DNA of 64,000 nucleotides from Piscinibacter sp. (GTDB taxonomy: Bacteria; Pseudomonadota; Gammaproteobacteria; Burkholderiales; Burkholderiaceae_C). This document shows positions 25,218 through 33,840 of this stretch, one piece after another; position 1 is the stretch's first letter, and every line of letters starts with the position of its first letter. The notes under the pieces are model-generated. The model was given only the letters and a program-made list of their open reading frames with translations, ran no database searches and was not told the origin of the DNA. The position numbers and the translations under genes are program-made. The DNA lies in contig JADJJI010000011.1 in NCBI GenBank assembly GCA_016706565.1, forward strand, positions 682,001-746,000, in the 5' to 3' direction.

Positions 25218-26828
25218 TCAGACCTTCAGGTGCTCCGGTGGCAGACCTTCGCAGGCGCGATCCCACAGGCGCTCGTACATCGCCTCGATGTCGCGCGCGA
25301 AACGTTCGCCGTCGAACAGCGGCCCGGCGTCACAGCCCTTGCGCAATCGGTCACGGACGGCGGCGAGCTTCGCACTGTCTTGTGCCAGCGCGGCCACGGT
25401 GTCGACATAGCTTGCCTCATCGCTGCAGACCAGTTCGTCGAGTCCGACCTGGTGCAGCAGGCTGGCGGCCACGCGCTGCGCGAAGGTCTCGCCGATCAAC
25501 GTGACCACCGGCACGCCCACCCACAGCGCCTCGCCAGCGGTGGTGTGCGCGTTGCACGGCCAGGTGTCGAGAAAGACGTCGGCGCAGGCCAGCCGCGCCA
25601 GGTGCTCGTCCAGCGGCAGCAGCGGCGCGAACAGCAGACGCTCGGCGCCGATGCCGCGCGCGGAGGCCGCGGCGAGCAGCGAGTCGCGCACGTTGGTGTT
25701 CCACTGCAGCAGCCACAGCACAGCGTCCGGCAGTCGTTCGAGCAGCTCGCACCAGCGGTCGAACACCGCCGCCGAAATCTTGTACGACTGATGGAAGCCG
25801 CACAGCACGGTCTTGTCGCTCGGCAGGCCGAATGCGCTGCGGTCGGCGCCGATGGGCCGTGCGCGGCGCGAGTCGTTCGGCTGGTAGCAGCCGGGCAACT
25901 GCGCGATCTTCTCCGCGAAGTGCGCGGCATGGTCCAGCGGCGTCACGATCGGGTCGCCGACGATGTAGTCGATGTAAGAGGCACCGCTGGTTCCGGGAAA
26001 GGCCAGCCAGTTCAGCTGCAGTGGCGCCGGCCGCGCGGCCAGCACCGGCAGCAGCGTGCCATCGGTGGCGCCCTTCACGTCGACGAGGATGTCGATGCCC
26101 AGGTCGCGGATGCGCCGCGCCATCGCGTCGTGGCTGCGGCCGCGAACGTCTTCGAAGCGGTGGCAGGCGGCGCGCAGGCGGCGACGCATCGGGCTGCCGT
26201 CGTCGGGCCCGGCGGAGACCAGCGTGACCTCGAAGCGCTCGCGGTCGTGGCTCTCCAGCATCTGCACCATCAGCTGCGCGGTGGCGTGCTGGTAGAAGTC
26301 GGCCGAGAGGTAGGCGATGCGCAGCCGCCCGCCGTGGCGCTGCGCACGGCGCGGTGGCAGCGCCTTGACGAAGGTCTGGAAGAAGCGCGCGTAGTGTTCG
26401 GCGACGCGGCGGATCGCCAGCGGATCATCGCCGAGCACCGCGTGCACGAACGGGTTGACCTGCAGCGGCGCGCCCTCGGGCCGCGCGCGGATCGCCGCCT
26501 CGAGTGCTGCCCACTCGGCATCGGCAGCGGCCCAGCGGCAGCCTTCGCGCTCCATGTAGACGAGCAGGCCACGCGCGAACAAGGCTTCGTCAAAACCGAG
26601 CAGCAGCGCCGTGCGGATGCATTCCGCGGCTTCGAGCTTCATGCCGCAGTCGCGGAACGAGACGCCCAGGCGGTAGTGGGTGAAGGCGTCGTCCACCTTC
26701 AGCGCCAGCGATTGCAGGAAGCACTGGATGGCGTCGGCGTGCAGTTGCCGCCCCTGCAGCTCGACACCGCGCGCGGTGAGCGTGCGGGCGTCGAGCGCCG
26801 CGGCGGGGCGCGAGGCGACGATGGCCAT
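25218..26828 (-). CDS. SPINDLY/O-GlcNAc-transferase-like protein (GT41), second of a tandem pair
   Basis: A 536-residue protein. Residues about 10-110 contain TPR-like helices (FTHYRLGVSFRDCGMKLEAAECIRTALLLGF); the rest is a GT41 catalytic region (LRIAYLSADFYQHATAQLM, DILVDVKGATDG, NWLAFPGTSGASYIDYIVGD, GFHQSYKI, FLDTWPCNAHTTAGEALWVGVPVVT). GT41 enzymes glycosylate Ser/Thr of proteins in the cytoplasm. Its ATG shares one base with the stop of the first copy (TGATG), so the two are co-translated. It has a shorter TPR part than its paralog. Flagellin is the likely acceptor by context. Confidence 0.88.
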   Translation of the reverse strand: MAIVASRPAAALDARTLTARGVELQGRQLHADAIQCFLQSLALKVDDAFTHYRLGVSFRDCGMKLEAAECIRTALLLGFDEALFARGLLVYMEREGCRWAAADAEWAALEAAIRARPEGAPLQVNPFVHAVLGDDPLAIRRVAEHYARFFQTFVKALPPRRAQRHGGRLRIAYLSADFYQHATAQLMVQMLESHDRERFEVTLVSAGPDDGSPMRRRLRAACHRFEDVRGRSHDAMARRIRDLGIDILVDVKGATDGTLLPVLAARPAPLQLNWLAFPGTSGASYIDYIVGDPIVTPLDHAAHFAEKIAQLPGCYQPNDSRRARPIGADRSAFGLPSDKTVLCGFHQSYKISAAVFDRWCELLERLPDAVLWLLQWNTNVRDSLLAAASARGIGAERLLFAPLLPLDEHLARLACADVFLDTWPCNAHTTAGEALWVGVPVVTLIGETFAQRVAASLLHQVGLDELVCSDEASYVDTVAALAQDSAKLAAVRDRLRKGCDAGPLFDGERFARDIEAMYERLWDRACEGLPPEHLKV

Positions 26829-28768
26829 CAGGCCGCCGGCAGGTGATCGGGCGCGAGCCCGGCCACGGCGCGGGCCCACATGCGCTCGTAGAGGGATTCG
26901 ATGTCGCGCGCGAAGCGTGCACCGTCGAACAGCGGCGTGCTGCCGCGCTGCTGCACGAGGCGCTCGCGCAGCGCGGCGCGGCGCGCGGTGTCGCCGGCCA
27001 GCGCGATCACGCGCGCCTCGTAGTCGGCCACCGACGCGCAGCTCAGCTCATCCAGCGCCACCGCGTGCAGCAGGCTGGCTGCCACACGCTGTGCGAAGGT
27101 CTCGCCGATCACGGTGACCACCGGCACGCCCACCCACAGCGCCTCGCCGGCGGTGGTGTGCGCGTTGCACGGCCAGGCGTCGAGGTAGAGGTCGGCGCAG
27201 GCCAGGCGGCTGAGGTGCTGGTCCAGCGGCAGCATGGGCGCGAAGCACAGGCGCTCGGGGCCGATGCCTCTGGCGCGCGCCGCGGCTTCCAGCGCCGACT
27301 GCACGTTGGTGTTCCAGCGCATCAGCCACAGCACCGCGCCGGGCACGGCGTGCAGCACGCGGCACCAGCTGTCGAAGACGGCCTCGGAGATCTTGTATGA
27401 CTGGTGGAAGGCACACAGCAGCGGCACGCCCTCGGGCGCGCCCCAGTCGCGGCGCGTGGACGGCTGCGGCAAGGCCCGCTTCGCGTCGTTGGGCTGGTAG
27501 CACAGCGGCATCTGCGCGAGCTTCTCGCTGAAGTGCGCGGAGTGGTCCAGCGGCGTGGTGATCGGGTCGCCGATGAAGTAGTCGACGTACGCTGCGCCGG
27601 TCGTGCCCGGGAAGCCGAGCCAGCTCACCTGCAGCGGCGCGGCGCGGTGGGCCGTCACCGGCATCAGCGTGCCGTGGGTCGCGCCCTTCACGTCGACGAG
27701 GATGTCGATGCCGAGCTCGCGGATGCGCCGTGCCATCGCCTCGTGCGACTGGCCGCGCAAGTGCTCGAAGTGTTCGGAGCTGGCCTCGATGCGCGCGCGC
27801 ATCGGACTGGCATCGTCCGGCCCGGCGGAGAACAGCGTGACTTCGAAGCGGCTGCGGTCATGCTGTTCGAGCATCTGCACCATCAGCTGGCTGGTGGCGT
27901 GGGTGTGGAAGTCGGCCGACAGGTAGCCGATGCGCAGGCGGCCCCCGTGGGCCTTGGCCTTGCGCAGCGGCAGCGGGCTCACGCGGCTGGCCACGTGCTG
28001 TGCATACAGGCGCGCCACCTTCAGTTGCTCCAGCGGGTCGTCGACGAACACCGCATGCGGGAAGGGACCGGTCTCGCCCGGGCGGTCCGCCGGCGCGGCC
28101 TGCACCGCGTGGCGCAGCTTCGCCAGTTCCGTGGCCGCCGGAGCCCAGCGGCAGGCCTCGCGCTCCAGGAAGACGAGCTGCGCGCGGGCGGCGAGCTCGC
28201 TGGCGTCCAACCCGAGCAGCAAGGCAGTGCGCACGCATTCGGCGGCCTCGGCCTTCATGCCCTTGTCCTTGAACGACATGCCCAGGCGGAAGTGCACGAC
28301 CGGCTCGTCGATCTTCAGTGCCAGCGCCTGCATGAAGGCGGGGATGGCCTCGTCGTGGCGGTGGCAGCGCTGCAGCGAGACGGCCAGCGACACCCAGTAG
28401 GCATGGTCGCGCGGCGCGCCGGCCGGCAGCGCCAGCAGGCAGGCCACCGCCTCGGCGTTGCAGCCGCGCTCCATCAGGGCGTGCGACTCCAGTGTGTAGG
28501 CCAGCGTCAGGGCCGGTCGCCGCTGGCGCAGCGACTGTGCGCGCTGCGCCGCCACCTCGGAGCGGCCCGCCTTGATCAGGGCGTGCGCGGCGGCCAGCCC
28601 GTAGGCCGATTCGTCGTGCATCGCGAAGGCCTGTTCGAACTCGATCGCCGCCTGGCCCCAGTGCTCGCGCTTCGCGCAGGACTGCGCGGCGTTCCACTTG
28701 CGGTAGGCGCGCTGCTGCGCCGCCGAGGCGGGCGAGGGCGGGGCGGGTTGGGGCAATGACAAGGCCAT
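26828..28768 (-). CDS. SPINDLY/O-GlcNAc-transferase-like protein (GT41), first of a tandem pair
   Basis: A 646-residue protein with an N-terminal TPR region (about residues 15-240; for example HFRLGMSFKDKGMKAEAAECVRTALLLGLD) and a GT41 catalytic region with the same motifs as its neighbour (LRIGYLSADFHTHATSQLM, DILVDVKGATHG, SWLGFPGTTGAAYVDYFIGD, AFHQSYKI, DAWPCNAHTTAGEALWVGVPVVT). The pair clearly arose by duplication. It follows the GT2-TPR gene by 63 bases on the same strand. A protein O-glycosylation role directed at the adjacent flagellins is inferred. Confidence 0.88.
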   Translation of the reverse strand: MALSLPQPAPPSPASAAQQRAYRKWNAAQSCAKREHWGQAAIEFEQAFAMHDESAYGLAAAHALIKAGRSEVAAQRAQSLRQRRPALTLAYTLESHALMERGCNAEAVACLLALPAGAPRDHAYWVSLAVSLQRCHRHDEAIPAFMQALALKIDEPVVHFRLGMSFKDKGMKAEAAECVRTALLLGLDASELAARAQLVFLEREACRWAPAATELAKLRHAVQAAPADRPGETGPFPHAVFVDDPLEQLKVARLYAQHVASRVSPLPLRKAKAHGGRLRIGYLSADFHTHATSQLMVQMLEQHDRSRFEVTLFSAGPDDASPMRARIEASSEHFEHLRGQSHEAMARRIRELGIDILVDVKGATHGTLMPVTAHRAAPLQVSWLGFPGTTGAAYVDYFIGDPITTPLDHSAHFSEKLAQMPLCYQPNDAKRALPQPSTRRDWGAPEGVPLLCAFHQSYKISEAVFDSWCRVLHAVPGAVLWLMRWNTNVQSALEAAARARGIGPERLCFAPMLPLDQHLSRLACADLYLDAWPCNAHTTAGEALWVGVPVVTVIGETFAQRVAASLLHAVALDELSCASVADYEARVIALAGDTARRAALRERLVQQRGSTPLFDGARFARDIESLYERMWARAVAGLAPDHLPAA

Positions 28769-28831
28769 GGTCGGGCGAGCGTAAGCGCCGGGCCCGGCCC
28801 GCCAGCGCCGGAAAAGACCGCCCCGAGACGG

Positions 28832-29896
28832 CTATTTCGTCGCGGCGGCGGCGCGCCATTGCGCCGCGCGCTCGCGCCAGGTGCGCGCCTGCGCCTCCTG
28901 GCCCAGGCTCTGGTGGAAGGCCGCGAGGTTGTGCGCGGCGAGGAAGCTGCCGCGCCCGCGCACGCTGTCAGGCAGCTCGGGCCGCTCGCCGATGGCCACG
29001 GCGCGCTGCCACGCGGCCTCGATCCGCGGCAGCAGTGCGGCGGCAAACGCGGGCTGCGCCAGCGCGCAGTCGAGCAGCAGGTCGCCGAGCGTGAAGAAGA
29101 AGTCCGGCGAGTCCTGCCAGCGCGATTGCTCGGCCTGTGCCAGCGCCAGCGCAGCGTCGAAGCGCTGCGTCTTCTTCAGGGTGAAGAGCAGGCGCACCAC
29201 CAGGTCGTGCCGCCACGCGGCGCCGGGCTCGCCGCGGCGGTACGCCTCTTCATAGAAGGGCAGGGCTTCGGCGAAGCGCGAGCGCACTTCGAGATCCTTG
29301 CCGAGCTGATAGTGAAGATAGGCATCGTGCGGCTGTTCGGCCAGCGCCAGGCGCAGCAGCCGTTCGTTGCGCCCGGCCTTGGCCTGCTGCGACGCGGCCA
29401 GGTAGCCATCGTGGCCCAGCACCAGCGGCAGGCGGCGCCGCGGCAGCGGGCTTGCCGGCTGTTCGTGGATGCGGCCTTCGTAGCGCACGCCGGCCGGCAG
29501 CACGCGCGGCAGCCAGCTCGGTGCCTCCTGCAGCAGGCCGCCGTCGGCCTCGACCTGGCTGCTCACCGTGATCAGGCCGACGAAGGCCGGCGGCTCGTCG
29601 CGCAGCGCCGACAGCGAGGCTTGGCCTGCGGCGATCCACTCGTCGGCATCGAGGATCAGCCGCCACGGCGCCTCGGTGGCCGCGAGCGCGCGGTTGCGCG
29701 CGGCACTGAAGTCGTCGGCCCAGTCTGCCGATAAGACCCGGGCACCGCAGGCCGCGGCGAGTTCGCGCGTGCCGTCGGTGGAGCCGGTGTCGAGCACGAG
29801 CATCTCGTCGACCCAGGGCTTGGCGCTGTGCAGGCAGCGCTCGATGCAGCGGGCCTCGTTGCGGACGATCATCACCAGCGCGACGGCTTCAGACAT
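28832..29896 (-). CDS. Family 2 glycosyltransferase with C-terminal TPR-like repeats
   Basis: A 354-residue protein. The N-terminal domain is GT2: ALVMIVRNEARCIERCL, LDTGSTDGTRELA, and the metal-binding motif LDADEW near residue 85. From about residue 190 helices of TPR type follow (DAYLHYQLGKDLEVRSRFAEALPFYEEAYRRG). The start at 29896 matches the family N terminus; no upstream extension is conserved in type. It is divergent from fliC1 across a 399-base gap and heads the glycosylation genes, consistent with a role in building the glycan put on flagellin. Confidence 0.87.
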   Translation of the reverse strand: MSEAVALVMIVRNEARCIERCLHSAKPWVDEMLVLDTGSTDGTRELAAACGARVLSADWADDFSAARNRALAATEAPWRLILDADEWIAAGQASLSALRDEPPAFVGLITVSSQVEADGGLLQEAPSWLPRVLPAGVRYEGRIHEQPASPLPRRRLPLVLGHDGYLAASQQAKAGRNERLLRLALAEQPHDAYLHYQLGKDLEVRSRFAEALPFYEEAYRRGEPGAAWRHDLVVRLLFTLKKTQRFDAALALAQAEQSRWQDSPDFFFTLGDLLLDCALAQPAFAAALLPRIEAAWQRAVAIGERPELPDSVRGRGSFLAAHNLAAFHQSLGQEAQARTWRERAAQWRAAAATK

Positions 29897-30295
29897 GGCC
29901 CCGGCATTGTCGCGCAGCACGCATTGGCAACCGGATGTTGCCGTGCGGTCGATGTGAAGGTGGAAGGCCGTGCTATTTCCACGATCGACCGCTTGACGAA
30001 TGGCGCGGACCGGGGGGTGGGATGCGCGAGCACCCTCAAGTTCTGCAGAGCGCGCTCCGATAACCCTCGCAACGGTCCTGGCAACGGGGCCGTGTCCGGT
30101 TAGCCGGCCAATGGTTGAGCAGGGAGTTGAACTGCACGACACAACGGACGACTGGCGCGGGCGGTGCCGGTGGACGGGGCGACTCGTCACGTGCACTGGT
30201 ATAGGCAAGGGTCGAAGCGGAGTGCGCTCCACCAGGCCTGAGTTCAACGCCGGCAGCTAGGCCGGGAGTGTTATCAACTGACAGGAGTCTTCATC
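29897..30295. other. Divergent intergenic region and long fliC1 leader
   Basis: This 399-base gap separates the GT2 gene and fliC1. It holds the FliA promoter at 30036-30063, which leaves a leader of about 225 bases before the fliC1 start, unusually long, with possible hairpins (for example CCGGTTAGCCGG near 30097). No open frame here looks real. I could not identify a promoter for the GT2 gene. Confidence 0.6.
30036..30063 (+). promoter_or_regulatory. FliA (sigma-28) promoter of fliC1
   Basis: TCAAGTTC at 30036-30043, 12 bases, then TCCGATAA at 30056-30063. One base longer than the N11 seen elsewhere in the window but well within the sigma-28 pattern. Confidence 0.85.
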
Positions 30296-31099
30296 ATGCC
30301 CATGACCATCAACACCAACGTGTCGTCGTTGAATGCGCAGCGCAACAGCCTCACCTCGAGCGCTTCGCTGGCCACCTCGCTGCAGCGCCTGTCCTCGGGC
30401 CTGCGCGTCAACTCGGCCAAGGACGACGCCGCCGGCCTGGCCATCGCCGACCGCATGAATGCCCAGATCAAGGGCATCAACGTCGCGATCCGCAACGCCA
30501 ACGACGGCATCTCGCTCGCACAGACCGCTGAAGGCGCGCTGGCCACCGTGACCGACGTGCTGCAACGCATGCGTGAACTGGCGGTGCAGGCCCAGAACGG
30601 CACCAACGGCACCAGCGACCGCGCCAACCTGAACACGGAATACCAGCAGCTGTCGGCGGAAATCACCCGCATCGCCGGCCAGACCAAGTTCAACGGCACG
30701 GCCATCGTCGGTTCGGGCGCCGGTTCCAACACCTTCCAGGTGGGCGCCAACAACGGCGACACGCTGACGATCACGACCTCGCAGGTCTCGACCGTCGCCG
30801 GCGACCTGACCACGGCGGCCAACGCCTCGACCGCAGTCGACGCGCTGGACACGGCGCTGAACACGGTCACCACCAGCCGCGCCACCTACGGTGCCGCGAT
30901 GAGCCGCTTCGAGTTCGCGATCAGCAACCTGCAGATCACGGGCGAGAACCAGCAAGCTGCCCGCGGCCGCATCATGGACGCCGACTTCGCCTCGGAAACG
31001 GCGAACCTGTCGCGTGCCCAGATCCTGCAGCAGGCCGGCTCGGCGATGGTCGCGCAAGCGAACCAGCTGCCGCAGAACGTGCTGTCGCTGCTGCGCTGA
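30296..31099 (+). CDS. fliC: Flagellin (short form), copy 1
   Basis: A 267-residue flagellin made almost only of the conserved D0/D1 parts: N-terminal INTNVSSLNAQRN... and RLSSGLRVNSAKDDAAGLAIA, C-terminal ISNLQITGENQQAARGRIMDADFA and ending ANQLPQNVLSLLR. The central part (residues about 140-185) is short and rich in Thr and Ser, with no D2/D3 domains. It is secreted through the flagellar export apparatus with FliS as chaperone. AGGAG precedes the ATG by about ten bases; a second ATG two codons later is possible. FliA promoter at 30036-30063; intrinsic terminator at 31133-31158. Confidence 0.97.
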   Translation: MPMTINTNVSSLNAQRNSLTSSASLATSLQRLSSGLRVNSAKDDAAGLAIADRMNAQIKGINVAIRNANDGISLAQTAEGALATVTDVLQRMRELAVQAQNGTNGTSDRANLNTEYQQLSAEITRIAGQTKFNGTAIVGSGAGSNTFQVGANNGDTLTITTSQVSTVAGDLTTAANASTAVDALDTALNTVTTSRATYGAAMSRFEFAISNLQITGENQQAARGRIMDADFASETANLSRAQILQQAGSAMVAQANQLPQNVLSLLR

Positions 31100-31132
31100 G
31101 CAACAACGCCGCGGGCTCGTCCCGCACGTTGG

Positions 31133-31158
31133 AAGGCCGCCCCCGGGGCGGCCTTTTC
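31133..31158 (+). terminator. Intrinsic terminator after fliC1
   Basis: AAGGCCGCC (31133-31141) pairs with GGCGGCCTT (31147-31155), followed by TTTTCTTTCTT. GC-rich stem with a T-run, 34 bases after the fliC1 stop: a textbook terminator that separates the two flagellin genes. Confidence 0.88.
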
Positions 31159-31325
31159 TTTCTTGGAGCCGCCCCGGCATCGAACTGGCCGGCCATTCCG
31201 GCGCTTTTCGCCGGACCGCCGGCGCGGCAGCTGCCGAAGAATCCGTTTGACAGGCCACACCTCCGAACGAGGCCTGAAGTCGCCGGTCGCAAGCCCGGCA
31301 GGAATCGGATCCTTCAGGAGCTTTC

Positions 31326-32132
31326 ATGCCGCAGACCATCAATACCAACGTTTCGTCGCTGAACGCGCAGCGAAACCTGAACACCTCGCAGAGTTCGCTG
31401 GCCACCTCGATGCAGCGCCTGTCCTCGGGCCTGCGCGTCAACTCGGCCAAGGACGACGCCGCCGGCCTGGCCATCGCCGACCGCATGAACGCGCAGATCC
31501 GCGGCATCAACGTCGCGATCCGCAACGCCAACGACGGCATCTCGCTCGCGCAGACCGCCGAAGGCGCGCTGGCCACCGTGACCGACGTGCTGCAACGCAT
31601 GCGTGAACTGGCCGTGCAGGCCCAGAACGGCAGCAACGGCACCAGCGACCGCGCCAATCTCGACACCGAATACCAGCAGCTGTCGGCCGAAATCACCCGC
31701 ATCGCCACGCAGACCAAGTTCAACGGCACGGCGATCGTCGGCTCCGGCGCCGGCGCGCAGACCTTCCAGGTCGGCGCCAACAACGGCGACACGATGACCA
31801 TCACCACGTCGACCGTGACCACGGTGACGGGCGACATCCTCACCTCCGGCACCGCCTCGACGGCGATGAGCGGCATCGACGCCGCGCTCGATGCAATCAC
31901 CACCAGCCGCGCCACCTACGGCGCCGCGATGAGCCGCTTCCAGTTCGCCATCAGCAACCTGCAGATCACCGGCGAGAACCAGAGCGCAGCCCGCGGCCGC
32001 ATCATGGACGCCGACTTCGCCGCGGAAACGGCGAACTTGTCGCGCGCACAGATCCTGCAGCAGGCCGGCACGGCGATGGTCGCCCAGGCCAACCAGTTGC
32101 CGCAGCAGGTGCTGCAGCTGTTGCAAGGCTGA
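31326..32132 (+). CDS. fliC: Flagellin (short form), copy 2
   Basis: A 268-residue flagellin, a close paralog of copy 1: nearly identical in residues about 25-135 and in the C-terminal 70, with differences mainly in the Thr/Ser-rich centre (TMTITTSTVTTVTGDILTS) and at the end (ANQLPQQVLQLLQG). Ribosome binding site CAGGAG is seven bases before the ATG. It follows the terminator of copy 1, yet no FliA box is readable in the 167 bases before it, so its promoter is unclear. The high identity to copy 1 allows gene conversion. Confidence 0.96.
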   Translation: MPQTINTNVSSLNAQRNLNTSQSSLATSMQRLSSGLRVNSAKDDAAGLAIADRMNAQIRGINVAIRNANDGISLAQTAEGALATVTDVLQRMRELAVQAQNGSNGTSDRANLDTEYQQLSAEITRIATQTKFNGTAIVGSGAGAQTFQVGANNGDTMTITTSTVTTVTGDILTSGTASTAMSGIDAALDAITTSRATYGAAMSRFQFAISNLQITGENQSAARGRIMDADFAAETANLSRAQILQQAGTAMVAQANQLPQQVLQLLQG

Positions 32133-32230
32133 GCCCGGACGGGCGAGCGCGCCTGCGCGCGGTCGACTGCCTGGCGAAGGCCGGGACGCATGCTTGCGGC
32201 CCGGCTGATCGAGGCCCGCCGCGGCGCGGC

Positions 32231-32257
32231 TCAAGTTCGCGCCGCCGCGGCCGACAA
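32231..32257 (+). promoter_or_regulatory. FliA (sigma-28) promoter of fliD
   Basis: TCAAGTTC at 32231-32238, 11 bases, GCCGACAA at 32250-32257, in the gap between flagellin copy 2 and fliD. It leaves a leader of about 100 bases. Confidence 0.8.
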
Positions 32258-32359
32258 CCCGGTATCCGCCCAGGCGGAGTCACGGGTTCGTTCCAGGCGC
32301 CGAGCGGACCCGAGCGGTTTCGCGCCGGCGCCGTTCGTCTTTGAAGAAGGGGCAGCACC

Positions 32360-33730
32360 ATGGCCACCATCAGCTCACCGGGCATCGGCAGCGGGCTGGA
32401 CGTCAGCTCGATCATCACGCAGCTGATGGCCATCGAGCGGCAGCCCCTGAAGCAGCTCGAAACCGCCGAGACGAAGATCCAGTCGCAGATCTCCGAGGTC
32501 GGCAAGATCAAGAGCGCGCTGTCCAAGTTCCGCGACGTGGCGGCCAAGCTCGCCTCCACCGACTTCTGGCGCACCACCACCGGCAAGTCGAACAGCAGCG
32601 CGGTGGGCGTGACCACCAGCAGCACCGCGAGCCCGGCGAGCTTTGCCGTCGAGGTGACCTCGCTGGCCAAGGCGCAGACCATTGCCGCACCGGCACTGGC
32701 CTCGAGCAGCACGACGCTCGGCTCGGGCACGCTGACGATCCAGCGCACCGGCGGCGGCGACCCGTTCGACGTCGCGATCGAGGCCACCGACACGCTGGCG
32801 GGCATCCGCGACAAGATCAACGCGGCCGGTGCCGGCGTCACGGCCAGCATCCTCACCGATGCCAGCGGCGCGCGGCTGGTGATGCGCGCCAACGCCACCG
32901 GCACCGACAACGCCTTCAACACCACGGTCAGCGGCACCGGCCTGGACGGCCTGAGCTTCAACGCGGCCACGCAGACCGGCGGCGCCACGCCCGCGCAGCC
33001 GGCCGCCAACCTGGTGGCGACGGTGAACAACCTGCCGGTCAGTTCTGCGAGCAACACGCTGACCGATGTGTTCGACGGCGTGACGCTGACGATGACCGCC
33101 GAGACGGCCGGTCCGGTGACGATCGATGTCGCCGCCGACACCGAGACGCTGAAGAAGACGCTCACCGAGTTCGCCACCGCGTACACCGAACTCTCCAAGC
33201 TGATCGTCACCGACACCAAGTACGACGCCACCGCCAAGAAGGCCGGGGCACTGCAGGGTGACAGTGCCATCGTGGGGCTGCAGAACCGCTTGCGGTCGAT
33301 GCTCGGCGCGAGCAGCGGCGCCTCGACGGCCTACGCGCGGCTGTCCGACGTCGGCTTCGAGATGCAGCAGGACGGCAGCCTGACGGTCAACAGCACCAAG
33401 CTCGACAAGGCGATCGCCAACCTGTCCGAGCTGAAGGCGCTGTTCTCCAACTCCAGCCTCACGGATGCCAACCTCGACGGCTTCGGCAAGCGCTTTCGCG
33501 TGGTGGCCAGCGACATCCTGGGCATCGACGGCGCACTCACCTCGCGCACCACCGGCCTGAACGACAAGCTCAAGCGCAACCAGACCTCGCAGGACCGCAT
33601 GGAAGAGCGCCTGGCGCAGACGCAGAAGCGGCTCGAGAAGCAGTACAGCATGCTCGATGCGAAGCTCGGCACGCTCAACGGCCTGAGCACCTACGTGACC
33701 AACCAGGTCGCGCAGTGGAACAAGGCCTGA
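32360..33730 (+). CDS. fliD: Flagellar hook-associated protein 2 (filament cap)
   Basis: A 456-residue FliD. The N-terminal region ISSPGIGSGLDVSSIITQLM is the family start, and C-terminal heptads (LNDKLKRNQTSQDRMEERLAQTQKRLEKQYSMLDAKLGTLNG) form the coiled coil that sits in the filament channel. Length is standard. FliD caps the filament and promotes flagellin folding. It has its own FliA promoter at 32231-32257 and the start follows GAAGGGGCAGCACC. Confidence 0.96.
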   Translation: MATISSPGIGSGLDVSSIITQLMAIERQPLKQLETAETKIQSQISEVGKIKSALSKFRDVAAKLASTDFWRTTTGKSNSSAVGVTTSSTASPASFAVEVTSLAKAQTIAAPALASSSTTLGSGTLTIQRTGGGDPFDVAIEATDTLAGIRDKINAAGAGVTASILTDASGARLVMRANATGTDNAFNTTVSGTGLDGLSFNAATQTGGATPAQPAANLVATVNNLPVSSASNTLTDVFDGVTLTMTAETAGPVTIDVAADTETLKKTLTEFATAYTELSKLIVTDTKYDATAKKAGALQGDSAIVGLQNRLRSMLGASSGASTAYARLSDVGFEMQQDGSLTVNSTKLDKAIANLSELKALFSNSSLTDANLDGFGKRFRVVASDILGIDGALTSRTTGLNDKLKRNQTSQDRMEERLAQTQKRLEKQYSMLDAKLGTLNGLSTYVTNQVAQWNKA

Positions 33731-33743
33731 GGCCGACACGCTG

Positions 33744-33765
33744 AAGCCCGGAACAGGCCGGGTTT
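33744..33765 (+). terminator. Weak hairpin after fliD
   Basis: CCCGG (33747-33751) pairs with CCGGG (33758-33762), extended by AAG/TTT at the base. Short stem and a three-T tail, so only a candidate; plausible because fliS has its own promoter just after. Confidence 0.35.
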
Positions 33766-33782
33766 GGCGGGTGTTCGGCGAC

Positions 33783-33809
33783 TCAAGTCGCACGGTGGTG
33801 GGCCGATAT
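33783..33809 (+). promoter_or_regulatory. FliA (sigma-28) promoter of fliS-fliT-ycgR
   Basis: TCAAGTCG at 33783-33790, 11 bases, GCCGATAT at 33802-33809; 31 bases before the fliS start. It is nearly the same as the promoter at 4662-4688. Confidence 0.85.
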
Positions 33810-33840
33810 TCATCGCAAGTCAACCAGCAAGAGGCCTTCG

